Assembly: GCF_001439635.1 (NCBI RefSeq)
Contig: NZ_LMBZ01000010.1
Span: 747-64,746 of the forward strand
Source: Solibacillus cecembensis
GTDB taxonomy: Bacteria > Bacillota > Bacilli > Bacillales_A > Planococcaceae
Reading direction: 5' to 3'
Length of the DNA stretch: 64,000 nt
This document shows, in pieces, positions 35,619 through 44,516 of this stretch. Each line of letters opens with the position of its first letter. The stretch's first letter is position 1. The position numbers were made by a program, and so were the translations under genes. The notes under the pieces were generated by a model. The model made no database searches. It was given only the letters and a program-made list of their open reading frames with translations, and was not told the DNA's origin.

Positions 35619-35897
35619 CTAATGTCTTGGATATCGATTCACTATATGAAGCGCACGAATAATTTGCTTGTTTATTTCCTCAAGGTTTTCTGGAGTGTTT
35701 AGTTGTTCAAATACGAAGTCTCTTGATTTTGGTGAAACGATATATCTTGTTGGCAACACGTTCAATGCAATCGCGTTAACATCCATTTCACATTGCTCAC
35801 AATGACAAAATGTTTGATACTCTACACCGTGCAACATAAAATTCACAAGCCCTCGAACAATCTCTTCCATCACATTTACCAATTTACCATTCGACAT
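35619..35897 (-). CDS. ComFB-like protein
   Basis: A 92-residue protein of the late-competence ComFB family: VNVMEEIVRGLVNFML, the cysteine cluster FCHCEQCEMDVNAIALN and LPTRYIVSP. The cysteines probably bind zinc. It is not next to comFA/comFC. In some bacteria ComFB-type proteins bind a cyclic dinucleotide; nothing here tests that. The ribosome site is weak. Confidence 0.8.
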   Translation of the reverse strand: MSNGKLVNVMEEIVRGLVNFMLHGVEYQTFCHCEQCEMDVNAIALNVLPTRYIVSPKSRDFVFEQLNTPENLEEINKQIIRALHIVNRYPRH

Positions 35898-36051
35898 TTC
35901 TTACTTTCGCCTCATTCAATTGTTGGTTTTGCGTTACTCCTAATCATATACCGTACATTGAAATAACTCAATTATTCAGTTTCTAATCGTTATTATTTTC
36001 TAGTTTCAGCAAAATTATTCGTATGATAAACGTGATTTTAGAATATTTACC

Positions 36052-38166
36052 CTATTTCATTTTTAACAATCGTAGTGAATTTAAAATAACGAGTAAAGTT
36101 GCACCCATATCAGCAAATATTGCAATCCATAAGGTCAACCAACCTGGGATTACTAATAGTAAAGCAATTACTTTTAATCCTAAGGCAAAAATAATATTTT
36201 GTTTAATGATAGTTACTGTTTTTTTACTTAAATTGATCGTATAAGGTAGCTTTGTTAAATCATCACTCATTAACACAACTTGAGCAGTTTCTAAAGCTGC
36301 ATCCGTTCCTGCACCGCCCATTGCAATCCCGATATTGGCTGCCGCTAATGCAGGCGCATCATTGACACCATCACCAATCATCGCAACCGCGCCATACTGC
36401 TGTTGCAACTCTTTCATCGCTTGTAATTTATTTTCTGGCAATAAATTGGCGCGCACATCATCAATACCTAGTTCCTCAGCAATCTTTTGTGCCGTTTGAG
36501 ATGCATCTCCTGTAAGCATTACTGTATGACGAATTTTATTTTCATGAAGCACTTTGATCACTTCTTTACTTTCGTCACGCACTTGATCTGCAATGGCAAG
36601 GACACCAAGTAGCTCTGTTTCATTCGCTGCTATAATGACGGACTTTCCTTCTGATGCCAATTTTTCGATTGTTTGATGTAATTTTTCTGAAATTGGTACG
36701 AGTGTTTGAATCCATTTAACGCTTCCTACATAAATCTTTTGTCCATCAACACTCGCATAAGCCCCTTTCCCCGTTACCGATTGGAAATCTTCTACGCTTG
36801 GGATATGGACCTTTTGCTCAAATGCTTTTGAAAGAATAGCGCGTGCTAATGGGTGTTGTGATTTTTTCTCTACTGCTGCAATTTGCGCTAATAATTGCTG
36901 CTCGTTTTGACCTTCTTCTGCTAAAACTGCCACAACTTCTGGCTGGCCTTTTGTTAATGTACCCGTTTTATCAAATGCTACCGCTTGAATACGGCCAAGC
37001 TCTTCTAAATACGCGCCACCTTTAATCAATACGCCCTGTTTAGCTGCATTCCCAATGGCCGTAACAATCGCCACAGGAGTTGAAATAATTAACGCACAAG
37101 GACAACCTACAACTAATACCGCAAGCCCTTGATAAATCCAATGTTGCCAATCACCCGTTATAAACCCTGGAACAACCGCCACTAATAACGCGCCTAACAT
37201 AATAGCTGGGGTATAATATTTGGCAAAACGATCGACAAATTTTTGTGAAGGGGCTTTTTCAGCTTGAGCTTCTTCAACTAAATGAATAATTTTTGCGATT
37301 GTAGTATCTTCTACACGTTTTGTCACTTTTATTTCAAGTGCACCTTCTTCATTTAGCGTGCCTGCAAATACTGTATCTTCCACTGTTTTCGTTACAGGAA
37401 TGGACTCCCCTGTAATAGCCGACTGATTAACCGTCGAAACACCCTCGATAACAATCCCATCCATCGCAATTTTTTGCCCTGGCTTGACGATTAAAATATC
37501 GCCAATTTGAATATCTTCCGTCGCCACTTCCATCTCATGAAAATGTTCGCCATGTGCTCGTTTAATGAGTGCAGTAGGGGGTGCGATATCGATCAACTGT
37601 GAAATCGATTGACGTGCTTTGTTCATAGAATACGCTTCCAACGCTTCACTCACTGCAAATAAAAATACTACAATCGCCGCTTCTTGCCATTCTCCAATTA
37701 TAGCCGCACCAATAATAGCAATCGTCATTAACGTTTTCATATCAAACTCGAAATTTCGTAAATTGTTCATACCTGTTTTAAAAATCGGGAGCCCACCTAC
37801 AACAATGGCAATGGCAAACAAGCTATTCGCCAGTAAATGCCCTTCCCCTTTTGTAAAACTCGCAATCAAACCAAAGAAAACAAAGACAAGTGAAAAGGCA
37901 GCTAATAGATTTTCTTTTCGCTTGTAAAATGGAATCGAATTAACCTTTTTTCGTTCATTTGCTAAAGCTACTTTTATACCATCAAATGCTCCAGCCTCTT
38001 CAAGCTGCGCAACCGTTACATCACCTGTAACAGTTAACTTTGCTGCACCAAAATTGAGTTGCACCTCTTCCACAGTAGAAATTTCACGTATATTCCGTTC
38101 AAATTTCGCTGCACAATTCGCACAAGATAAATTTTCTAACCGAAATTGTTCCGTCTTTTGCGCCAT
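36052..38166 (-). CDS. cadA: Cd/Zn-exporting P1B-type ATPase
   Basis: A 704-residue heavy-metal ATPase. One N-terminal metal-binding domain (CANC, about 15-18), the membrane CPC motif (VVGCPCALIIS), the phosphorylation loop DKTGTLTKG, HP motif SQHPLA, and the hinge MIGDGVNDAPALA are present. It pumps Cd, Zn and probably Pb out of the cell. Start at the ATG at 38166, eight bases after GGGAG and five bases after the cadC stop, so the two form one operon under CadC. Confidence 0.94.
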   Translation of the reverse strand: MAQKTEQFRLENLSCANCAAKFERNIREISTVEEVQLNFGAAKLTVTGDVTVAQLEEAGAFDGIKVALANERKKVNSIPFYKRKENLLAAFSLVFVFFGLIASFTKGEGHLLANSLFAIAIVVGGLPIFKTGMNNLRNFEFDMKTLMTIAIIGAAIIGEWQEAAIVVFLFAVSEALEAYSMNKARQSISQLIDIAPPTALIKRAHGEHFHEMEVATEDIQIGDILIVKPGQKIAMDGIVIEGVSTVNQSAITGESIPVTKTVEDTVFAGTLNEEGALEIKVTKRVEDTTIAKIIHLVEEAQAEKAPSQKFVDRFAKYYTPAIMLGALLVAVVPGFITGDWQHWIYQGLAVLVVGCPCALIISTPVAIVTAIGNAAKQGVLIKGGAYLEELGRIQAVAFDKTGTLTKGQPEVVAVLAEEGQNEQQLLAQIAAVEKKSQHPLARAILSKAFEQKVHIPSVEDFQSVTGKGAYASVDGQKIYVGSVKWIQTLVPISEKLHQTIEKLASEGKSVIIAANETELLGVLAIADQVRDESKEVIKVLHENKIRHTVMLTGDASQTAQKIAEELGIDDVRANLLPENKLQAMKELQQQYGAVAMIGDGVNDAPALAAANIGIAMGGAGTDAALETAQVVLMSDDLTKLPYTINLSKKTVTIIKQNIIFALGLKVIALLLVIPGWLTLWIAIFADMGATLLVILNSLRLLKMK

Positions 38167-38171
38167 CCTAT

Positions 38172-38516
38172 TCACTCCCTTGAATGTTCATATGCAATTG
38201 TTACGATTTGATAAACATGGTCATCCGCCAATGAGTAATACATCAATTTTCCTTCACGTGTCGATTTTGCTAAAGCATGCTCTTTTAAATAGCGTAAATG
38301 ATGGGAAGCAGTCGCTGTACTTGAGCCAATAATCGCCGCAACATCACATACGCACAATCGTTTTTCTATCGTTAAAGCGTACGCAATTTTTAAGCGTGTT
38401 TCGTCTGCTAGGGCTTTTAAAAATTGGGCAACTTTTGAAAGCTCAGGCATTTGTTGTTGCACACGTTGTACTGCCTCTTCATTAATCGTAACTACTTCAC
38501 ACGTTTCCTTTGTCAC
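38172..38516 (-). CDS. cadC: ArsR/SmtB repressor CadC
   Basis: A 114-residue winged-helix repressor. Metal-site cysteines match the CadC type: Cys6 near the N-terminus and Cys55/Cys57 (LCVCDVA) at the start of the recognition helix pair. The HTH is DVAAIIGSSTATASHHLRYLKE. Metal binding releases the operator. The start is a GTG five bases after GAGGTG. Confidence 0.94.
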   Translation of the reverse strand: MTKETCEVVTINEEAVQRVQQQMPELSKVAQFLKALADETRLKIAYALTIEKRLCVCDVAAIIGSSTATASHHLRYLKEHALAKSTREGKLMYYSLADDHVYQIVTIAYEHSRE

Positions 38517-38527
38517 TTCATCACCTC

Positions 38528-38546
38528 ATTCAAATGTTTGTTTGAT
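38528..38546. promoter_or_regulatory. CadC-type operator, downstream copy
   Basis: ATTCAAATGTTTGTTTGAT, an inverted TCAAA...TTTGA as in the known cad operators, near the expected transcription start of cadC. Confidence 0.6.
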
Positions 38547-38549
38547 TGT

Positions 38550-38578
38550 ATTATAACTTACTGATACATCTTATTCAA
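38550..38578 (-). promoter_or_regulatory. cadC-cadA promoter
   Basis: On the minus strand TTGAAT (38573-38578) and perfect TATAAT (38550-38555) are 17 bp apart. The -35 lies inside the upstream CadC operator, so repressor and polymerase compete. Confidence 0.82.
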
Positions 38579-38592
38579 ATAGGCGTTTGAAT
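38573..38592. promoter_or_regulatory. CadC-type operator, upstream copy
   Basis: A perfect inverted repeat ATTCAAA-N6-TTTGAAT that overlaps the -35 of the cadC promoter. Sequence and spacing resemble the plasmid pI258 cad operator. Confidence 0.75.
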
Positions 38593-38681
38593 GTTTGGGG
38601 TAATTGGAGCATTTTTTTATAAATATTTAAATGTGTTTGTGTTTGACTGGCTGGGGGCCTAGGAAACACACATTCCAATAA

Positions 38682-38720
38682 AAAAAGGGTATTTCAACAT
38701 AAAGTCGAAATACCCTTTTT
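38682..38720 (-). terminator. Terminator of the penicillin-acylase-type gene
   Basis: AAAAAGGGTATTTC pairs exactly with GAAATACCCTTTTT; T run on the minus strand. Confidence 0.88.
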
Positions 38721-38735
38721 CATAGTAAATTTATT

Positions 38736-41135
38736 TTACTGTGCTTTTAATACAAGTTCATAGCCTTTGTCGATTTCACCGTTAATTTTGGTTTTATGGT
38801 AATCCCCAGATACCCAGTCAGACACTTGATTATCATACCATTTTGATTTTACGTGACCGCTTTGACCAGGACCTACTATGTGCTCAGCTGTAGATAAATT
38901 TTGTAAATCTGCTACGAAACGCCACGATGCTCCGTGAGTCACATTACCTTTCCCATCTTCAGCAGCTGCTTGAACCGTAACACTCGATCCACCTACTGGT
39001 ACCTTTTTGGGATTTAAGTAGCTCGCTATTAAATCCGAGGCACTTGATAATGGGTGGTTAAACGTTAGCTGACTGTAGCTACCCCATTGCCATTTTGAAA
39101 CGGACTTTCCAAACTTATCTTGAATTTTCGCAACAGCCTCTTCGAATGCAGTGTACACAAATGCATCTAAACCGCCCTCATCCGTAATCCAAACACCTGG
39201 GTTCCCAGCATACGCATCTTGCAACATATCATTTGTAATTTGCGCTTTTGCTGGCATCATTTTAAATATATCTGCTGGCATCGCATCTGCAAACAATGTG
39301 TTTTTCATATTTTCATATAAGAAGTGATAAATAAGTGGTGCCCCTTGATCTTGATTATCATAGTACTCCCACTGTTCTAACAACGCAATTTCCTCTTTAT
39401 ATTTACCTTCTGAATCTTGCGCTTTAATCGTTTCTAAAAAGCTTGGTAAAAATTCTACAGCATGTAAGTTTTTCTTATCCATCTGCATATTTTTCATATC
39501 TTCTGCTGTTAGTTTTATTTGCTTGTTTGCTTTTTCATCCACAATCATTTCTACAATGCGCTCATAACGATATGGTTGTGCCCAAAGATTTGACAGATGA
39601 TACGGATATTCCTTTCCGATAATCTCGTTATTTGCCGTTGCGATAAAGCCTTGTTGTGGATCAATCACTGTTGGTAATTCATTAAACGGAATATAGCTTT
39701 CCCAACCATAGGCAGAGGAATCACCTGGTACTGGTAGCGCACCTGTACCTTGCTTACGAATTGGCACTAAACCATTTGCTTTATAAGCGATTTTTCCATC
39801 TGTTGAAGCAAATACAAAGTTTTGAGCTGGCGCTTTAAAATCTTCTAAAGCGAGCTCAAATTCATCCCAATTCGACGCTTTATTAAAGCCCATAATTGCT
39901 TTTAATTCTTGTGTGGATTGCAATGCTGTCCATTGCATCGAGAACATTTCTTTTACTTCTGTTTCTTTTGTAATAATGTTTGAAATGATTGGCCCATGTC
40001 TCGTTTCTACTACTTCGAAATCAATCGTTTGCCCACCTTTTACTTTTATCGGCTCTGGGCGGACAGTCGCATCTTCCCATTGTCCATCATATTTAAATTG
40101 ATATGGATTTTCTGGGTTTGGCGTTTCAATATATAAATCCTGGACATCAGGATTTACATTCGTTACACCCCAAGCGATTTCTTCATTATGTCCTAAAATA
40201 ATGCCTGGAATCCCAGCAAAAATAACACCACTTACATTTTGCTCTGGTGATTGTAAATGCATTTGATACCAAATAGACGGTGTGCTTAATCCTAAATGAG
40301 GATCATCCGCAAGTAACGGTTTTCCTGATTCTGTGAGGTCACCTGAAACGACCCAGTTATTACTGCCATTAAATTCTGGCGGTAAATAATCCGCTGTAAA
40401 GGCTGTTGCCACATTTGTTTTTATATTTAAATTGGCTTCAATAATTGATTTTGCATTCTCAGGATATTCCACAAATAATTCTTCTGCTTGCTCTTGTGGA
40501 TAGTTTTGTAATGCCCATGAACGGAACGCTTGTTGATTCCAGTTCCCTCCTAAATCATACGCCATATATTTACCAATCGTTAAAGAATCCATTGGCGTCC
40601 ATGGCTCTGGTGTGTAACCAAGCACCTTGAATTCATAAGATAGCTTGCTCGTTCCCTTTACTTCATCAATGAAAGCATTAACCCCTTCCGCGAACCACTC
40701 TAAAGTTTGCTTAGAATCGGCATCATAGCCATCCCAAGAAAGCTCTGCTGCATGACGTAAACTAAATGTACGGAAATATTTATCGGTATTTACTGCAGCT
40801 TCTCCAATAACTTCAGCTAAATTACCGCTTGCTTGACGTCGCGCTAAATCCATTTGAAATAAGCGATCCTGTGCTTGTACATATCCTTGTGCACGATATA
40901 AATCTGCATCTGATTGCGCTTCGATATGCGGAACCCCTACCTCGTCACGCGTTACCTTTACATCACTTTCCAAAATTGAAACAACCGCTTCCCCTTTTAT
41001 TAACGGCTTTGATTGTGAAAGATATATTTGTAATCCCGCTACTGAAGCACCACCGATAATAATGAGGATTCCAATTATCCACATTGCCATTTTTAATAAT
41101 TTACGTTTTTTTGGTTTTGTTGCCTGTCGTGCCAT
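38736..41135 (-). CDS. Penicillin acylase family protein (Ntn hydrolase)
   Basis: A 799-residue precursor. One N-terminal membrane segment (about 15-38) anchors it outside the cell. The A chain motif GVPHIEAQSDADLYRAQGYVQAQDRLFQ is typical. The autocatalytic N-terminal serine of the B chain is in NGSNNWVVSG (about 262), and ADDPHLGLSTPSIWYQ follows. Such enzymes cleave penicillins or N-acyl homoserine lactones; the natural substrate here is unknown. The ATG at 41135 is eight bases after AGGGG. Confidence 0.93.
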   Translation of the reverse strand: MARQATKPKKRKLLKMAMWIIGILIIIGGASVAGLQIYLSQSKPLIKGEAVVSILESDVKVTRDEVGVPHIEAQSDADLYRAQGYVQAQDRLFQMDLARRQASGNLAEVIGEAAVNTDKYFRTFSLRHAAELSWDGYDADSKQTLEWFAEGVNAFIDEVKGTSKLSYEFKVLGYTPEPWTPMDSLTIGKYMAYDLGGNWNQQAFRSWALQNYPQEQAEELFVEYPENAKSIIEANLNIKTNVATAFTADYLPPEFNGSNNWVVSGDLTESGKPLLADDPHLGLSTPSIWYQMHLQSPEQNVSGVIFAGIPGIILGHNEEIAWGVTNVNPDVQDLYIETPNPENPYQFKYDGQWEDATVRPEPIKVKGGQTIDFEVVETRHGPIISNIITKETEVKEMFSMQWTALQSTQELKAIMGFNKASNWDEFELALEDFKAPAQNFVFASTDGKIAYKANGLVPIRKQGTGALPVPGDSSAYGWESYIPFNELPTVIDPQQGFIATANNEIIGKEYPYHLSNLWAQPYRYERIVEMIVDEKANKQIKLTAEDMKNMQMDKKNLHAVEFLPSFLETIKAQDSEGKYKEEIALLEQWEYYDNQDQGAPLIYHFLYENMKNTLFADAMPADIFKMMPAKAQITNDMLQDAYAGNPGVWITDEGGLDAFVYTAFEEAVAKIQDKFGKSVSKWQWGSYSQLTFNHPLSSASDLIASYLNPKKVPVGGSSVTVQAAAEDGKGNVTHGASWRFVADLQNLSTAEHIVGPGQSGHVKSKWYDNQVSDWVSGDYHKTKINGEIDKGYELVLKAQ

Positions 41136-41223
41136 TTCATCCACCCCTTTTGTCTATGTAATCCTTATAGAAATCACTTACTATTCCAGTTCCACACATT
41201 GTGACAAAATCCTGCAATTCCAG

Positions 41224-41991
41224 TTAAATTCCTATGTTTGAATTTAACTTTAATAAAATTGGGCAATGATCACTCCCTAACACTTGAGAATGAATGTTTG
41301 CTTCTTCAATATTTTCTGCCCATCGATTCGATAGGATGAAATAATCGATACGCCAACCGATGTTTCTTTCGCGCACACTATTCATGTATGACCACCACGT
41401 AAAATGATCCGTTTCATACGGGTGACAATGTCGAAATGTATCAGTGAAGCCACTCGTCAATAAATCTGTCATTTTCCCGCGCTCTTCCATTGTAAAACCC
41501 GAGTTGCCTTTATTTGATTTCGCATTTTTAATATCAATCTCTTCGTGCGCAACATTCAAATCTCCACAATAGATGACGGGCTTTTTCGCATCAAGGTCCT
41601 TCAAATATAGTGCAAGCTTGTCCTCCCATTGAAGTCGAAAATCCAGTCGTGCCAAATCACGCTGTGCATTAGGTGTATACACATTTACTACGTAATAATT
41701 TTCGTATTCTAATGTAATAATTCGTCCTTCTGCTTCAGAGCCATCTTCTCCTATACCATAATAAACATTTAAAGGCTCATGCTTTGTAAATATAGCTGTT
41801 CCTGAGTACCCTTTTTTCTGTGCATAATTCCAGTACTGAAAATAGCCCTCTAGTTGTAATTCAATTTGTCCTGCTTGGCATTTTGTTTCTTGTATGCAAA
41901 AGAAGTCTGCATCCATTTCCATAAAATAATCCAAAAATCCTTTTTTCACACACGCACGTATGCCATTTACATTCCACGAAATAAATTTCAT
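41224..41991 (-). CDS. exoA: Exodeoxyribonuclease III (AP endonuclease)
   Basis: A 255-residue EEP-superfamily nuclease. SWNVNGIRACVKKG at the start, ETKCQ (metal glutamate), TPNAQRD, the GDLNVAHEEIDI motif (catalytic Asp and Asn) and the closing GSDHCPI histidine motif are all present. It repairs abasic sites. Stands alone between two terminators. Confidence 0.95.
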   Translation of the reverse strand: MKFISWNVNGIRACVKKGFLDYFMEMDADFFCIQETKCQAGQIELQLEGYFQYWNYAQKKGYSGTAIFTKHEPLNVYYGIGEDGSEAEGRIITLEYENYYVVNVYTPNAQRDLARLDFRLQWEDKLALYLKDLDAKKPVIYCGDLNVAHEEIDIKNAKSNKGNSGFTMEERGKMTDLLTSGFTDTFRHCHPYETDHFTWWSYMNSVRERNIGWRIDYFILSNRWAENIEEANIHSQVLGSDHCPILLKLNSNIGI

Positions 41992-42024
41992 TTCCCTCTT
42001 CCTTTCATTTCAATCGATTCAATT

Positions 42025-42063
42025 AAAAAGAAGGCACTTTCGTATAAACGTAAAGTGCCCTCT
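42025..42063 (-). terminator. Terminator of murB
   Basis: GGCACTTT (42033-42040) pairs with AAAGTGCC (42052-42059); T-rich tail on the minus strand. Confidence 0.82.
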
Positions 42064-42066
42064 TTA

Positions 42067-42978
42067 TTAGTCCTCGCCGACGATTTTAACTTCCATCTCA
42101 AGATCTACATTAAATTTTTCCTTCACAACTTTTTGCACCATTTTAATTGTTTCGATATAGTCGGTTGCTGATGCATTATCTTTATTAACAATAAAGCCCG
42201 CATGTTTTGTAGACACTTCCGCTCCACCAACACCTTTACCCTGTAGATCACTGTCTTGTATCAGTTTTCCAGCAAAATAGCCTGGTGGACGTTTAAATAC
42301 ACTGCCAGCAGATGGATATTCTAACGGCTGTTTCGATTCACGTTGATGCGTCAAATCTGCTATTTTGGCATCAATTTCTTGCTGATCACCACTTGTTAAT
42401 TGGAACGTTGCCGAAAGTACATAATAGCCTTTTTTCGCGATAATACTTTTTCGATAAGTAAGCTCAAGTTGCTCATTCGTTAAAACGATTTGCTCGCCCT
42501 CTGGTGTGAGCACCGTGCAAGAAGTAACAATATCTTTCACTTCGCCGCCGTATGCCCCGGCATTCATTGCCATCGCTCCTCCGATTGAACCCGGAATACC
42601 ACAAGCAAATTCAAAACCTGTCAAACTTTGGGCCGCTACCATTTTAGATACTTCTTTAATCAGTGCCCCACTTTGCACAAATACATGATTGCCCTCAATA
42701 CGGACTTCATTTAATAAGGCAAAATGTATTACAATGCCACGAATACCACCATCACGAACAACCATATTCGAACCGTTGCCCAGCATCAATAATGGAATTT
42801 TATGTTCATATGCATACTTAACAACTGCTGCTGCTTGCTCCTCTGTTGCAGGTAAAACAAATAAATCTGCTTTACCGCCAAGTTTGGTCATCGTATATTT
42901 TTTTAACGATTCATTTCGTCTTATATTATGTGGTTGAACCCACTGTGCTAAATCTAGCTCCCATTGTTTCAATGTCAT
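42067..42978 (-). CDS. murB: UDP-N-acetylmuramate dehydrogenase
   Basis: A 303-residue FAD enzyme of the short MurB type. MLGNGSNMVVRDGGIRG binds FAD; FACGIPGSIGGAMAMNAGAYGG, the catalytic serine in YPSAGSVFKRP and the glutamate in GGAEVSTKHAGFIVN are visible. It reduces enolpyruvyl-UDP-GlcNAc in cell-wall synthesis. The start at 42978 has AAAGGA ten bases upstream; an ATG at 42987 is too close to it. Confidence 0.95.
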   Translation of the reverse strand: MTLKQWELDLAQWVQPHNIRRNESLKKYTMTKLGGKADLFVLPATEEQAAAVVKYAYEHKIPLLMLGNGSNMVVRDGGIRGIVIHFALLNEVRIEGNHVFVQSGALIKEVSKMVAAQSLTGFEFACGIPGSIGGAMAMNAGAYGGEVKDIVTSCTVLTPEGEQIVLTNEQLELTYRKSIIAKKGYYVLSATFQLTSGDQQEIDAKIADLTHQRESKQPLEYPSAGSVFKRPPGYFAGKLIQDSDLQGKGVGGAEVSTKHAGFIVNKDNASATDYIETIKMVQKVVKEKFNVDLEMEVKIVGED

Positions 42979-43061
42979 TAATGCCATTTCCTTTCTTGCT
43001 AAAGCTCAGTACCCCTTTAGTATCTGTTTTTACCGTGCTTTTTACAAGTAAAAATACGTCA

Positions 43062-43367
43062 CTACAACCACTTTTTCGACCATTCCTCAATTTCTCTTAC
43101 AACTTGCTCAAGCGAGTGTCCTTTTTCAGTTAATGAATACTCTACTCGAATTGGGACTTCAGAAAAAACATTGCGCTCTACAATGCCTTCCTTTTCTAAC
43201 TCTTTCAGACGTTCTGACAATAAGCGACCACTAATCGGCAATGAGGATTCAATCGCATTAAAACGTTGTGGTCCTTCTAATAATTGATAAATAATTAATG
43301 CTGTCCATCGCTTTCCTACAAGCTCCATCGCTTTTGATAAACGTGGGCATAATGCTGTTTCTTTCAC
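43062..43367 (-). CDS. HxlR-family redox regulator (YodB/CatR-like)
   Basis: A 101-residue winged-helix protein. Cys7 in the segment ALCPRLSKAMELVGKRWTALII matches the single redox cysteine near the N-terminus of B. subtilis YodB and CatR, which sense quinones and diamide. The HTH (SGRLLSERLKELEKEGIVERN) is typical. The GTG at 43367 is six bases after GAGGTG. It diverges from yceI, and a palindrome lies between them. Naming it YodB or CatR is not possible from sequence alone. Confidence 0.85.
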   Translation of the reverse strand: MKETALCPRLSKAMELVGKRWTALIIYQLLEGPQRFNAIESSLPISGRLLSERLKELEKEGIVERNVFSEVPIRVEYSLTEKGHSLEQVVREIEEWSKKWL

Positions 43368-43460
43368 GTTTTTCACCTCTATATTTTCATTCTATACAAT
43401 ATAATTTAGTAACATGTATAATTTCCTTATATTATTTTAACACTTTACTTCAATTACGAA

Positions 43461-43477
43461 AAGTAAGTAGCTTACTT
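43461..43477. promoter_or_regulatory. Candidate operator of the HxlR regulator
   Basis: A perfect 7-3-7 inverted repeat (AAGTAAG TAG CTTACTT) in the gap between the HxlR gene and yceI, ending eight bases before the yceI -35. Confidence 0.5.
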
Positions 43478-43484
43478 ACAACTA

Positions 43485-43513
43485 TTGTAATTAATATCCA
43501 TCTATTTTATGAT
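43485..43513 (+). promoter_or_regulatory. yceI promoter
   Basis: TTGTAA (43485-43490) and TATGAT (43508-43513) are 17 bp apart, 40 bp before the start codon. Confidence 0.6.
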
Positions 43514-43553
43514 AAACATATAAAACAGTTTGAACTATCTAGGGGGATATAAC

Positions 43554-44078
43554 ATGACTACATATGCTATTGACTTCACACATTCGTCTATTAACTTTTC
43601 CATCAAACATATGATGATTTCAAAAATTCACGGGGGATTTGATTCGTTTTCTGGTCATGTACAGCTGGAGCAAATGGAGGATTTTAAAAACGCTGAAATT
43701 CGCTTTGACCTGGATGTTGCAAGTATTAATACACGTGATGATTCACGTGACCATCATCTGATGTCTGCTGATTTTTTCGATGCCGATCGTTACCCTAAAA
43801 TTACGTTTATAAAAACAGCAACTGAAGGTGATAAGGCAAATTTTAAACTGATTGGCGATTTAACAATTAAAAACCTTACAAAAGAAGTTGTTTTTGATGT
43901 CGTTTATACCGGTCATGTTAAAAGCCCATGGAATACAGATGCTTACGGCTTCTCATGTACAACACTTCTGAATCGTAAAAACTTCAACTTAACGTACAAT
44001 GCTGCACTTGAGTCGGGCGGGGTTCTAATCGGTGAAAATGTCCAAATCAATATTGAATTGGAATTAAATCCTTTATAA
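43554..44078 (+). CDS. YceI-family lipid-binding protein
   Basis: A 174-residue YceI-fold protein, lipocalin-like, with FTHSSINFSIKHMMISKIHGGFDSFSG, DVASINTRDDSRDHHLMSADFFDADRYPKITF-type core and GFSCTTLLNRKNFNLTYN. No signal peptide, so it is cytoplasmic. Family members bind polyisoprenoids. The start is the ATG at 43554 with GGGGG seven bases upstream. Probably repressed by the adjacent HxlR protein. Confidence 0.9.
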   Translation: MTTYAIDFTHSSINFSIKHMMISKIHGGFDSFSGHVQLEQMEDFKNAEIRFDLDVASINTRDDSRDHHLMSADFFDADRYPKITFIKTATEGDKANFKLIGDLTIKNLTKEVVFDVVYTGHVKSPWNTDAYGFSCTTLLNRKNFNLTYNAALESGGVLIGENVQINIELELNPL

Positions 44079-44103
44079 TTTTAAGAGGAAAAGGAAGGTT
44101 TAT

Positions 44104-44448
44104 ATGTATTACAACGATGGATTTTCTTCAATTATTTCTATAATTGTTCCGCTCGGTTTCATTACAGTATTTGGAATTATTATTTATAGTGTATTTTCTA
44201 ACATCAAACAAGGTATAAAGAACAATAATTCTCCACTGTTGTCTGTCCCTGCACAAGTAGTAACGAAAAGAACTACCGTACGAGGCGAACGTTCTCATAC
44301 AACTTATTTTGTCACTTTTGAAGTACAAAGTGGTGATCGGATGGAGTTCGAAGTAAAAGGAGAGCAGTTCGGTCAGCTAGTTGAGAAGGATTTAGGGATA
44401 TTAGCTTTCCAAGGCAATCGTTTTATTTCATTTGACCGACAGAAGTAA
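44104..44448 (+). CDS. DUF2500 membrane protein
   Basis: A 114-residue protein: one N-terminal membrane segment (about 10-30) and a small beta domain (PAQVVTKRTTVRGERSHTTYFVTFEV, DRMEFEVKGEQFGQLVEKDLGILAFQG). DUF2500 proteins have no known role. It follows yceI by 25 bp and is probably in its operon. Confidence 0.85.
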   Translation: MYYNDGFSSIISIIVPLGFITVFGIIIYSVFSNIKQGIKNNNSPLLSVPAQVVTKRTTVRGERSHTTYFVTFEVQSGDRMEFEVKGEQFGQLVEKDLGILAFQGNRFISFDRQK

Positions 44449-44463
44449 AACGCTATAAAGATG

Positions 44464-44499
44464 AAAAGCTTCTCGCAAATGAATGCGAGAAGCTTTTTT
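44464..44499. terminator. Bidirectional terminator, DUF2500 gene / azoR
   Basis: AAAAGCTTCTCGCA pairs with TGCGAGAAGCTTTT, between convergent genes. Confidence 0.88.
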
Positions 44500-44516
44500 A
44501 TCTTATTTCTTTTTAA

